Below, one piece after another: positions 41,098-49,274 of a stretch of 64,000 bases of DNA. The translations under genes were made by a program, and so were the position numbers. The DNA is taken from contig NZ_NEHW01000009.1 of the NCBI RefSeq assembly GCF_002112505.1, forward strand, positions 1 through 64,000. Reading direction: 5' to 3'. This stretch comes from Pseudomonas sp. R28(2017). GTDB taxonomy: Bacteria > Pseudomonadota > Gammaproteobacteria > Pseudomonadales > Pseudomonadaceae. The stretch's first letter is position 1. Each line of letters opens with the position of its first letter. Below the pieces are notes generated by a model that saw nothing but the letters and a program-made list of their open reading frames with translations, ran no database searches and was not told where the DNA came from.

Positions 41098-43845
41098 TCA
41101 GTGAGCTTCGTCCCAATTCGAGCCAACACCTGCTTCGACCACTAGCGGAACATCCAGCTGTGCGGCGTTGCTCATGTGCGTGCGAATTTCATCTTTTACC
41201 TGTGCGACCAAGTCCTCACGCACTTCCAGCACCAGTTCGTCGTGCACTTGCAGGATCACGCGCGCGTCCAGCCCGCTCGCGCTCAGCCAGTTGTCGACGT
41301 TGACCATGGCGCGCTTGATGATGTCGGCGGCAGTGCCCTGCATCGGCGCGTTGATCGCCGTGCGCTCGGCACCCTTGCGCAGGGCCGGGTTCTTGGCGTT
41401 GATGTCCGGCAGGTACAGGCGACGGCCGAACAGGGTTTCGACGAAGCCTTGCTCCGCCGCCTGGGCGCGGGTGCGCTCCATGTAGGCCAGCACGCCCGGG
41501 TAGCGGGCGAAGTAGCGGTCGATGTAATCCTGCGACTGCTTGCGGTCGACGCCAATCTGCTTGGCCAGGCCGAACGCGCTCATGCCGTAGATCAGGCCGA
41601 AGTTGATGGCCTTGGCGCTGCGGCGCTGGTCGGTGGTGACCTCTTCCAGCGCCACGCTGAACACTTCCGCCGCCGTCGCGCGGTGCACGTCCAGATCATT
41701 GCGGAAGGCATGCAGCAGGCCTTCGTCCTTGGCCAGGTGGGCCATGATGCGCAGTTCGATCTGCGAATAGTCCGCCGCCAGCAGTTTGTAGCCGGGGCTG
41801 GCAACGAAGGCCTGGCGAATGCGCCGGCCCTCGGCGGTACGAATCGGGATGTTCTGCAGGTTAGGGTCGCTCGACGACAGGCGACCGGTGGCGGCCACGG
41901 CCTGCTGGTAGGAGGTGTGAATACGCCCGGTGCGCGGGTTGATCTGCCCTGGCAGCTTGTCGGTGTAGGTGCTCTTGAGCTTGCTCAGGCTGCGGTACTG
42001 CATCAGTACTTCGGGGAGCGGATAGCCTTGCTCTGCCAGCTCGTCGAGCACCGCTTCGGCGGTGGATGGCTGGCCCTTGGCGGTCTTGCTCAGTACCGGC
42101 ATGCCCAGCTTGTCATAGAGGATCGCCCCCAGCTGCTTGGGCGAACCGAGGTTGAATTCCTCGCCGGCCAGCGCGTAGGCACGCTGCTCCAGTTCGGCCA
42201 TCTTCACGCCCAGCTCGCCGCTTTGTACGTGCAGCAACGCGGCATCGACCAGCGCGCCCTGGCGCTCGATCTTGGCCAGTACCGGCACCAGCGGCATTTC
42301 GATGTCCATCAGCACCGGCTGCACGCTTGGCGTCTGCGCCAGGCGCGCCTGCAGCGCGTGGTGCAGGCGCAGGGTGATGTCGGCGTCCTCGGCGGCGTAA
42401 GGGCCGGCCTTGTCCAGGTTGATCTGGTTGAAGGTCAGCTGCTTGGCACCCTTGCCGGCGATGTCCTCGAAGGCGATGGTGGTGTGGTCGAGGTATTTCA
42501 GCGCCAGGCTGTCCATGTCGTGACGGGTGGCAGTGGAATTGAGCACGTAAGACTCGAGCATGGTGTCGTAGGCCACGCCGCGCATCTCGATGGCAGGCGA
42601 GGTGTTGGCGAGGATATTGATGTCGTACTTGGCGTTCTGCCCGACCTTGGCCTTGGCCGGGTCTTCCAGCAGCGGCTTCAGCGCCAGCAGCACAGCCTCG
42701 CGGTCCAGCTGGGCCGGGGCGCCTTCGTAGTCGTGGGCCAGCGGCACATAAGCCGCTTCATGGGGCTCTACGGCGAACGACAGGCCAACCAGCTGCGCCT
42801 GCTGGGCGTCCAGGCTGGTGGTCTCGGTGTCGAAGGCGAACAGCGGCGCCTGTCGCAGTTTTTCCAGCCAGGCGTCGAAGCGGGCCTGGTCGAGGATGGT
42901 TTCATACTTGGGTTCGACCTTGGCCGCAGGCTCTTCGATGGGGGCGATGTCATCGCCAGCCTTGGCCGCGTCGCGCTGTACATCGGCGATCCAGCTCTTG
43001 AACTCCATCTCGGTGTAGAGCGCCAACAGCGCCTCGCGGTCCGGTTCGCCACAAACCAGTGCTTCGACCTCGACGTCAAGCGGCACATCGCACTTGATGG
43101 TGGCCAGCTCATAGGACAGGAACGCCGCGTCGCGGTGCTCTTCGAGCTTGGCGGGCAGGGTCTTGGCGCCACGGATGGCCAGGGCCGGAACCTTGTCGAG
43201 GTTGGCGTACAGATCGCTCAGGCCACCGCCGATGCCGGTCAGCAGGCCAACCGCGGTTTTTTCACCAACGCCCGGCACACCCGGGATGTTGTCGACCTTG
43301 TCGCCCATCAGGGCGAGGAAGTCGATGATGTGTTCCGGGCCAACGCCGAACTTTTCGTGCACGCCGGCCACGTCCAGCACACTGCCGGTCATGGTGTTGA
43401 CCAGCGTCACATGGCCGTCCACCAGCTGCGCCATGTCCTTGTCGCCGGTCGAGATGATCACCGGGCGGCCCTGAGTCGCGCTGCTGCGTGCCAAGGTGCC
43501 GATCACGTCATCGGCCTCGACGCCTTCGACGCACAGCAACGGGTAGCCCAGCGCCTTGACGCTGGCATGCAATGGCTCGACCTGCACGCGCAGGTCATCC
43601 GGCATGCTCGGGCGGTTGGCCTTGTACTCGGCGAACATGGCATCACGGAAGGTCCCGCCCTTGGCGTCGAAGACCACGGCGAACAGGCTGTCGGGGTATT
43701 GCTTGCGCAGGCTCTTGAGCATGTTCAGCACACCCTTGACCGCGCCGGTCGGCATGCCCTTGGACGTGGTCAGCGGTGGCAGCGCGTGGAAAGCGCGGTA
43801 GAGGTAGGAGGAACCGTCCACCAGGACGAGGGGCGCTTGGCTCAT
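41098..43845 (-). CDS. polA: DNA polymerase I
   Basis: The 915-aa enzyme has all three domains. The 5' nuclease (about 1-290) contains VDGSSYLYRAFHAL and GVEADDVIGTLA. The 3'-5' proofreading exonuclease has FAFDTETTSLDAQ. The polymerase has motif A LAADYSQIELRIMAHL, motif B RRSAKAINFGLIYGMSAFGL and motif C LQVHDELVLEV. It fills gaps in repair and removes Okazaki primers. ATG at 43845 (MSQAPLVLVDGSS); the TTG four codons upstream is not needed. Confidence 0.97.
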   Translation of the reverse strand: MSQAPLVLVDGSSYLYRAFHALPPLTTSKGMPTGAVKGVLNMLKSLRKQYPDSLFAVVFDAKGGTFRDAMFAEYKANRPSMPDDLRVQVEPLHASVKALGYPLLCVEGVEADDVIGTLARSSATQGRPVIISTGDKDMAQLVDGHVTLVNTMTGSVLDVAGVHEKFGVGPEHIIDFLALMGDKVDNIPGVPGVGEKTAVGLLTGIGGGLSDLYANLDKVPALAIRGAKTLPAKLEEHRDAAFLSYELATIKCDVPLDVEVEALVCGEPDREALLALYTEMEFKSWIADVQRDAAKAGDDIAPIEEPAAKVEPKYETILDQARFDAWLEKLRQAPLFAFDTETTSLDAQQAQLVGLSFAVEPHEAAYVPLAHDYEGAPAQLDREAVLLALKPLLEDPAKAKVGQNAKYDINILANTSPAIEMRGVAYDTMLESYVLNSTATRHDMDSLALKYLDHTTIAFEDIAGKGAKQLTFNQINLDKAGPYAAEDADITLRLHHALQARLAQTPSVQPVLMDIEMPLVPVLAKIERQGALVDAALLHVQSGELGVKMAELEQRAYALAGEEFNLGSPKQLGAILYDKLGMPVLSKTAKGQPSTAEAVLDELAEQGYPLPEVLMQYRSLSKLKSTYTDKLPGQINPRTGRIHTSYQQAVAATGRLSSSDPNLQNIPIRTAEGRRIRQAFVASPGYKLLAADYSQIELRIMAHLAKDEGLLHAFRNDLDVHRATAAEVFSVALEEVTTDQRRSAKAINFGLIYGMSAFGLAKQIGVDRKQSQDYIDRYFARYPGVLAYMERTRAQAAEQGFVETLFGRRLYLPDINAKNPALRKGAERTAINAPMQGTAADIIKRAMVNVDNWLSASGLDARVILQVHDELVLEVREDLVAQVKDEIRTHMSNAAQLDVPLVVEAGVGSNWDEAH

Positions 43846-43919
43846 GAGCAGAATCAACCTTTTCGGCGGGTCCGGAGCTAGAATAGCCGGATCAATGACG
43901 ACAAAGGGACTAGGTTATC

Positions 43920-44207
43920 ATGCGTACACTCAATCGCCTGTTACTGCTCGGCCTGATGGCAACCATGCCGGTCGTCACCCTGGCGGCGGACGACGCCCCC
44001 TCGGCCGATCCCGAGGTGACCATTCGCACGGAAGGCGATAAAACCATCCAGGAATACCGGCAGAACGGCTTCCTGTATGCGATCAAGATCACGCCGAAAA
44101 ACGGCAAGCCGTATTTCCTGGTCCGCGCCGATGGCACTGATGCCAATTTCATTCGTTCCGACCAACCGGACATGCTGATCCCGTCCTGGAAGATCTTCGA
44201 GTGGTAA
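43920..44207 (+). CDS. DUF2782 small exported protein
   Basis: The 95-aa protein has a signal peptide (cleavage near TLAADD). A compact DUF2782 domain contains VTIRTEGDKTIQEYRQNGFL and YAIKITPKNGKPYFLVRADG. Function unknown. It is divergent from polA (74 bp) and upstream of thrB on the same strand, with a terminator-like hairpin between them. This polA-DUF2782-thrB order is conserved in Pseudomonas. Confidence 0.88.
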   Translation: MRTLNRLLLLGLMATMPVVTLAADDAPSADPEVTIRTEGDKTIQEYRQNGFLYAIKITPKNGKPYFLVRADGTDANFIRSDQPDMLIPSWKIFEW

Positions 44208-44235
44208 TCTGACGCGCGCACCGTTCACATCAACC

Positions 44236-44273
44236 CGGCACTTCCCGGCGGAAGTGCCCGTATGGGCTTTTTT
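44236..44273 (+). terminator. Terminator-like hairpin between the DUF2782 gene and thrB
   Basis: GGCACTTCC-CGGC-GGAAGTGCC hairpin followed after a short gap by a run of seven Ts, ending 6 bp before the thrB start. Because of that position it may act as an attenuator for thrB. Confidence 0.6.
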
Positions 44274-44278
44274 TCATC

Positions 44279-45229
44279 ATGTCAGTCTTCACCCCCGTGA
44301 CCCGGCCTGAGCTGGAAACCTTTCTGGCGCCGTACGAGCTGGGCCGTCTGCTCGACTTCCAGGGCATTGCCGCCGGTACCGAGAACAGCAACTTCTTCGT
44401 CAGCCTCGAACAGGGGGAGTTCGTCCTGACGCTGGTCGAACGCGGCCCGGTCGAAGACATGCCGTTCTTCATCGAGCTGCTCGACGTGCTGCACGACGCC
44501 GACATGCCGGTGCCCTATGCCTTGCGGGACCGTGACGGCAATGCCCTGCGCGAGCTGTGCGGCAAGCCGGCCTTGCTGCAGCCGCGGCTGTCGGGCAAGC
44601 ACATCAAGGCGCCGAACGCCCAGCACTGCGCCCAGGTTGGCGAGCTGCTGGCGCACATTCACCTGGCCACCCGCGAACGCATCATCGAGCGCCGCACCGA
44701 CCGAGGCCTGGACTGGATGCTGGCATCTGGTGCCGAACTGCTGCCGCGCCTGAGCGCCGAGCAGGCGGCACTGTTGCAGCCTGCGCTGGACGAGATCACC
44801 GCGCACAAGGCGCAGATCCTGGCCTTGCCACGGGCCAACCTGCATGCCGACCTGTTCCGCGACAACGTGATGTTCGAAGGGACCCATCTGACTGGCGTCA
44901 TCGACTTCTACAACGCCTGTTCCGGGCCGATGCTGTATGACATCGCCATCACCGTGAACGACTGGTGCCTGGATGAGCACGGTGCGATCGATGTGCCGCG
45001 CGCCCAGGCGCTGCTGGCGGCCTATGCGGCGCTGCGGCCGTTTACCGCTGCCGAAGCCGAGCTGTGGCCGGAGATGTTGCGGGTAGGCTGTGTGCGCTTC
45101 TGGCTGTCGCGCCTGATTGCCGCAGAATCGTTTGCCGGGATGGATGTGATGATCCATGACCCGAGCGAGTTCGAGGTGCGCCTGGCGCAGCGCCAGCAGG
45201 TGGCATTGCACCTGCCGTTCGCCCTCTAG
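44279..45229 (+). CDS. thrB: Homoserine kinase, APH-fold type
   Basis: The 316-aa kinase belongs to the aminoglycoside-phosphotransferase-like ThrB family, not the GHMP family of enterics. Motifs: Gly-rich N-lobe GTENSNFFV, catalytic loop ANLHADLFRDNVMFEG (HxDxxxxN) and metal-binding VIDFYNA. It phosphorylates homoserine for threonine synthesis. ATG at 44279; the usual ribosome site is weak because the upstream T-run of the hairpin abuts it. Confidence 0.93.
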   Translation: MSVFTPVTRPELETFLAPYELGRLLDFQGIAAGTENSNFFVSLEQGEFVLTLVERGPVEDMPFFIELLDVLHDADMPVPYALRDRDGNALRELCGKPALLQPRLSGKHIKAPNAQHCAQVGELLAHIHLATRERIIERRTDRGLDWMLASGAELLPRLSAEQAALLQPALDEITAHKAQILALPRANLHADLFRDNVMFEGTHLTGVIDFYNACSGPMLYDIAITVNDWCLDEHGAIDVPRAQALLAAYAALRPFTAAEAELWPEMLRVGCVRFWLSRLIAAESFAGMDVMIHDPSEFEVRLAQRQQVALHLPFAL

Positions 45230-45239
45230 ACCGCATCTG

Positions 45240-45330
45240 CTTTCGCGGGCAAGCCCGCTCCCACAGGGATAGCGTCAGCCTTGAGGCTTGTGCACAACCT
45301 GTGGGAGCGGGCTTGCCCGCGAAGTGGCCG
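45240..45330. repeat. REP inverted pair E
   Basis: Units at 45240-45268 and 45298-45330 in opposite orientation, between convergent thrB and znuA. Confidence 0.9.
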
Positions 45331-45338
45331 GAACAGGC

Positions 45339-46247
45339 TTACAACTGCTCCAGGCAGCCTGCGAGGTCACCACCGAGCTTCTCGAGCAGGCGCTCATAGC
45401 CCTTGGCATCCACCGGATCGGTGCCACCCAGGGCATCCAGCTCCGCCAAACGTACCGGCAACCCAGCGGTCAGTGTCTCGGCCAGGCGCGGGCGCAACGG
45501 TGGTTCGCTGAACACACAGGTCTTGCCCACTTCCTGCAGGCGCTTGCGCATCGCGGCCACATGCTGCGCACCCGGCTGCACCTCGGACGCCACACTGAAC
45601 ACGCCAGTGTGCTGCAGGCCATAGGCCGACTCGAAGTAGTCGAACGCCTCGTGGAACACGAAATAGGGCTTGCCGGCGATACCCGCCACACGCGCCTTGA
45701 TCCGTGCATCCAGGGCATCCAGGCGCTCGGTGAAGGCTTTCAGGTTGCTTTGGTAACGCGCAGCGTTGGCCGGATCGGCCGTCGCCAGGTCAGCCGCCAT
45801 CTTCGCCGCGATCACCCGGGCGTTGATCGAAGACAACCACAGGTGCGCATCCAGGCTGCCCGGGCGGTGATCGTGGTCGTGGTCGTCCTCATCCGCCTCC
45901 TCATGGGAATGGCTGTCCTCACCAAAGTGGCGCAGCTTCATGCCTGAAAGCGACTGCACGGCCACCGTCGGTTTGCTGCGGCTGCCCAGCACCCGCGGCA
46001 GGAAATTCTCCATGTCCGGGCCGATCCAGTACAGCAGGTCGGCGTCACCGACCTTGCGCACATCGGAGGGGCGCAGGGCGTAGTGGTGCGGCGAAGCGCC
46101 CGGCGGCAGCAGCACGTCCGGCTGGCCCACGCCGTCCTGTACGGCGGCGGCAATCTGCTGCAGGGGTTTGATGCTGGTCAGCACACGCACGTCGGCCTGC
46201 GCCGAGCAGGCGATGAAAGCGACAAAAAGCACAAGGAATCGGGACAC
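45339..46247 (-). CDS. znuA: Zinc ABC transporter substrate-binding protein
   Basis: The 302-aa periplasmic binding protein has a signal peptide (VSRFLVLFVAFIACSAQA), zinc ligands expected in PHHYALRPSD, DAHLWLS and FHEAFDYFE, and the His-rich flexible loop HSHEEADEDDHDHDHRPG typical of ZnuA. It delivers Zn2+ to ZnuBC. I use the GTG at 46247 because the Zur box and promoter fall further upstream. It is divergent from zur-znuC-znuB. Confidence 0.92.
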   Translation of the reverse strand: MSRFLVLFVAFIACSAQADVRVLTSIKPLQQIAAAVQDGVGQPDVLLPPGASPHHYALRPSDVRKVGDADLLYWIGPDMENFLPRVLGSRSKPTVAVQSLSGMKLRHFGEDSHSHEEADEDDHDHDHRPGSLDAHLWLSSINARVIAAKMAADLATADPANAARYQSNLKAFTERLDALDARIKARVAGIAGKPYFVFHEAFDYFESAYGLQHTGVFSVASEVQPGAQHVAAMRKRLQEVGKTCVFSEPPLRPRLAETLTAGLPVRLAELDALGGTDPVDAKGYERLLEKLGGDLAGCLEQL

Positions 46248-46269
46248 GATGAATACTCGACTCGTCAGA

Positions 46270-46292
46270 AACAGGTAACATAATAACGTCTC
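46270..46292. promoter_or_regulatory. Zur box between znuA and zur
   Basis: On the minus strand GAGACGTTATTATGTTACC matches the Zur palindrome core (GTTATnnTnTnAC type) seen in gammaproteobacteria. It lies in the 66-bp divergent gap, so one site can control both transcripts. Confidence 0.65.
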
Positions 46293-46313
46293 CATCCAGA
46301 ACCGTCGCTGCCC

Positions 46314-46799
46314 ATGTCCATCACGCCGCTGGCTCACCGTCCCCACGATCATTCCCATTGCGTGCACAGCGCATTGTCCGAAGCCGATGCCCTGTGCACG
46401 CGCCAGGGCCTGCGCCTGACCGCACTGCGCCGGCGTGTGCTGGAGCTGGTGTGGCAAAGCCACAAGCCGCTGGGCGCCTACGACATCCTTGCCGTGCTCA
46501 GCGAGCAGGATGGCCGCCGTGCCGCGCCGCCGACCGTGTACCGCGCCCTGGACTTCCTCCTGGAAAACGGCCTGGTGCACCGTATCGCCTCGCTCAACGC
46601 CTTCATCGGCTGCAGCCACCCGGAGCACGCGCACCAGGGTCAGTTCCTGATCTGCCGGGTCTGCCATGTGGCCATCGAGCTGGAGCAGGACAGCATCAGC
46701 GACGCCATCATCAACAGCGCCAAGGGCGTGGGCTTCAGCGTCGAAACCCAGACAGTGGAAATCGTCGGCCTGTGCGCCAATTGCCGGAGCGCAGCATGA
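46314..46799 (+). CDS. zur: Zinc uptake regulator Zur (Fur family)
   Basis: The 161-aa Fur-family repressor has a winged helix (LTALRRRVLELVWQSHKPLG), the dimer/zinc domain with structural site CRVCH and C-terminal CANCRS, and a His-rich beginning (HRPHDHSHCVHS). With zinc bound it should repress znuA and its own operon. Its stop overlaps the znuC start (ATGA). P. aeruginosa calls the orthologue Np20. Confidence 0.93.
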   Translation: MSITPLAHRPHDHSHCVHSALSEADALCTRQGLRLTALRRRVLELVWQSHKPLGAYDILAVLSEQDGRRAAPPTVYRALDFLLENGLVHRIASLNAFIGCSHPEHAHQGQFLICRVCHVAIELEQDSISDAIINSAKGVGFSVETQTVEIVGLCANCRSAA

Positions 46800-47569
46800 G
46801 CGACGCCCTGATCCGCCTCGAGCAGGTCGGTGTCAGCTTCGCCGGCGAGGCCGTGCTCGACAGCATCGACCTGTCGGTGGCGCCCGGCCAGATCGTCACC
46901 CTGATCGGCCCCAACGGCGCCGGCAAGACCACCCTGGTGCGCGCCGTGCTGGGGCTGCTCAAGCCCCATCGCGGCAAGGTCTGGCGCAAGCCCAAGCTGC
47001 GCATCGGCTACATGCCGCAGAAGATTCAGGTGGACGCCACGCTGCCGCTGTCGGTGCTGCGCTTCTTGCGCCTGGTGCCCGGCGTAGACCGCGCGGCTGC
47101 CTTGTCGGCCTTGCAGGAAGTGGGCGCCGAGCAGGTCATCGACAGCCCGATCCAGACCATTTCCGGTGGCGAGATGCAGCGCGTGCTGCTGGCCCGGGCG
47201 CTGCTGCGCGAGCCGCAGCTGCTGGTGCTCGACGAGCCGGTGCAAGGGGTAGACGTGGTCGGCCAGACCGAGCTGTACAACCTCATCACCCGCCTGCGCG
47301 ACCGCCACGGCTGCGGTGTGCTGATGGTCTCCCATGACCTGCACCTGGTCATGAGCGCCACCGACCAGGTGGTCTGCCTGAACCGCCACGTGTGCTGCTC
47401 GGGCCACCCTGAGCAAGTCAGCAACGACCCGGCCTTCGTCGAGCTGTTCGGCCAGAACGCCCCGAGCCTGGCCGTCTACCACCACCATCACGATCACAGC
47501 CACGACCTGCACGGCTCGGTCGTCGCCCCTGGCGCCCATGTTCACGGAGAGCACTGCAAGCATGGCTGA
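46796..47569 (+). CDS. znuC: Zinc ABC transporter ATPase
   Basis: The 257-aa ATPase has Walker A GPNGAGKTTL, signature ISGGEMQRVLLARALL and Walker B LLVLDEPVQGVD. It ends in a His-rich tail (YHHHHDHSHDLHG, HVHGEHCKHG) that could buffer zinc at the cytoplasmic face. The start overlaps zur, and its stop overlaps znuB. Confidence 0.94.
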   Translation: MSDALIRLEQVGVSFAGEAVLDSIDLSVAPGQIVTLIGPNGAGKTTLVRAVLGLLKPHRGKVWRKPKLRIGYMPQKIQVDATLPLSVLRFLRLVPGVDRAAALSALQEVGAEQVIDSPIQTISGGEMQRVLLARALLREPQLLVLDEPVQGVDVVGQTELYNLITRLRDRHGCGVLMVSHDLHLVMSATDQVVCLNRHVCCSGHPEQVSNDPAFVELFGQNAPSLAVYHHHHDHSHDLHGSVVAPGAHVHGEHCKHG

Positions 47570-48344
47570 TTTTCTTCTTTACGCCTTGCTTGCGGGTCTT
47601 TCCCTGGCAGTGGTGGCGGGCCCGCTCGGCTCGTTCGTGGTGTGGCGGCGCATGGCCTACTTCGGCGACACCCTGTCCCACGCCGCGCTGCTGGGCGTGG
47701 CCATGGGCTTCGTGCTGGATGTCAGCCCGGCCCTGGCGGTGACCGTGGGCTGCCTGCTGCTGGCGATCCTGCTGGTGACCTTGCAGCAACGCCAGCCGCT
47801 GGCCTCCGACACCCTGCTCGGCATCCTCGCCCCCAGCACCCTGTCGCTGGGCCTGGTGGTGCTGAGTTTCATGCACGATGTGCGCATCGACCTGATGGCC
47901 TACCTGTTCGGCGACCTGCTGGCCATCAGCACCACCGACCTTGGCTGGATCCTGGGCGGCAGCGCGCTGGTCCTGCTGCTGCTCGCCGTGCTGTGGCGGC
48001 CATTGCTGGCGATCACTGTGCATGAGGAACTGGCCATGGTCGAAGGGCTGCCCGTGGCGGGCCTGCGCATGGCGCTGATGCTGCTGATCGCCGTGGTGAT
48101 CGCCGTGGCCATGAAGATCGTCGGCGTGCTGCTGATTACCTCGCTGCTGATCATTCCCGCCGCTGCGGCACAGCGTCACGCCCGCTCGCCAGAGCAGATG
48201 GCGCTGGCCGCCACGCTGATCGGCATCACCTCGGTGTGCGGTGGCCTGGCCATGTCCTGGTTCAAGGACACCCCCGCCGGGCCATCGATCGTGGTCTGCG
48301 CGGCGGTGCTATTCTTGCTGAGCCTGGCCCTGCCAAAACGCTGA
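47562..48344 (+). CDS. znuB: Zinc ABC transporter permease
   Basis: The 260-aa permease has eight or nine helices, family ABC-3. It includes VVWRRMAYFGDTLSHAALLGVA near the N-terminus (quoted as VVWRRMAYFG and DTLSHAALLG) and VGVLLITSLLIIPAAAAQRHA. ATG at 47562, inside the last codons of znuC, so translation is coupled. It completes the ZnuABC importer. Confidence 0.94.
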   Translation: MADFLLYALLAGLSLAVVAGPLGSFVVWRRMAYFGDTLSHAALLGVAMGFVLDVSPALAVTVGCLLLAILLVTLQQRQPLASDTLLGILAPSTLSLGLVVLSFMHDVRIDLMAYLFGDLLAISTTDLGWILGGSALVLLLLAVLWRPLLAITVHEELAMVEGLPVAGLRMALMLLIAVVIAVAMKIVGVLLITSLLIIPAAAAQRHARSPEQMALAATLIGITSVCGGLAMSWFKDTPAGPSIVVCAAVLFLLSLALPKR

Positions 48345-48471
48345 AAACCGGGGTGCGCACAGGTGCACCCTGCAACCTTTTCGCGGGTAAAGGGTCTGTA
48401 AGACTTATTTTCGAGCGTGCGCACCTGGGTGTAGACTTGCTCGCTTTTTGCGCAAATAGAGAGTCGCAGGA

Positions 48472-49179
48472 ATGAAGCCGTTCGCATCCCGTTATCTGCT
48501 TGTTGCCGCGTTTTCCCTGTTCCTGGCAGCGTGTTCCAGCGCGCCGGTCGAGCAGGCCGATGCACCTGCCCAAGCCGATGCCTGGCAGCAGCTGCAACAG
48601 AGTATCGCCAGCAACGAGCTGGCCACCGCCGAAGACCAGCTGGCTGCCCTGCAGGCGCAGTCGCCTGATGACGCACGCCTGGAGCAAAACCAGCGCCAGT
48701 TGGCAGAGGCCTACCTGAAACGCAGCCAGATCGTGCTGCAGAAGGGCGACGTCAATGCCGCCGCTACCGCGCTGGCCCGGGCCCGGGCGCTGATGCCGCA
48801 GGCACCGGCAGTGACCGGTGGCGATGCCGTGACCCAGGCACGCAAGGCCGAGCTGGAGAAGGCAGAAGCGGCCCTTAAGGCTGCCGAGGCCAAACCCCAG
48901 GCGCGAGTGATCGATCCGACTGCGCCGAGCACCGTGATCGCCCTGAAGACCACCGACATCAACGCGATGCGCCGCCAGCTCGACGAAATTGCCAAGGACG
49001 TGGTCAATTATCAGTGCGACGTGGTGTTCCAGGTACCGCGCACTCAGGATGCACCGTGGCTGAAAAACCTGCTGGAAAAGCGCGTGCACAAGCTCGACAG
49101 CGGCTTCAAGTTGAAGCAGAAGCATGAGATCCAGCGCTCGATGCCGGCCCAGGTGGTGCTGGTCCCGCATCAGCGTTAA
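48472..49179 (+). CDS. Outer-membrane-type lipoprotein of unknown function
   Basis: The 235-aa protein has lipobox LAAC (Cys about 21) followed by Ser-Ser. A helical TPR-like N-terminal half (ATAEDQLAALQAQSPDDARL; YLKRSQIVLQKGDVNAAATA) and a small C-terminal domain with one cysteine (NYQCDVVF) follow. An orthologue sits between znuB and metN in P. aeruginosa. No function known. GCAGGA precedes the ATG. Confidence 0.8.
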   Translation: MKPFASRYLLVAAFSLFLAACSSAPVEQADAPAQADAWQQLQQSIASNELATAEDQLAALQAQSPDDARLEQNQRQLAEAYLKRSQIVLQKGDVNAAATALARARALMPQAPAVTGGDAVTQARKAELEKAEAALKAAEAKPQARVIDPTAPSTVIALKTTDINAMRRQLDEIAKDVVNYQCDVVFQVPRTQDAPWLKNLLEKRVHKLDSGFKLKQKHEIQRSMPAQVVLVPHQR

Positions 49180-49182
49180 AGC

Positions 49183-49270
49183 CTTCGCGGGCAAGCCCGC
49201 TCCCACACGGATCGCACCAAGCCCAAGGGCGGCGCAGTACCTGTGGGAGCGGGCTTGCCCGCGAAGAGGC
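49183..49270. repeat. REP inverted pair F
   Basis: Units at 49183-49209 and 49240-49270 in opposite orientation, between the convergent lipoprotein and katE genes. Confidence 0.9.
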
Positions 49271-49274
49271 CCTG

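Noticed and set aside
41176..43881. Very long plus-strand open frame (901 codons) opposite polA
   Set aside because: Its translation is Gly/Val/His/Gln-rich with no family resemblance. It is the mirror of polA codon usage in GC-rich DNA.
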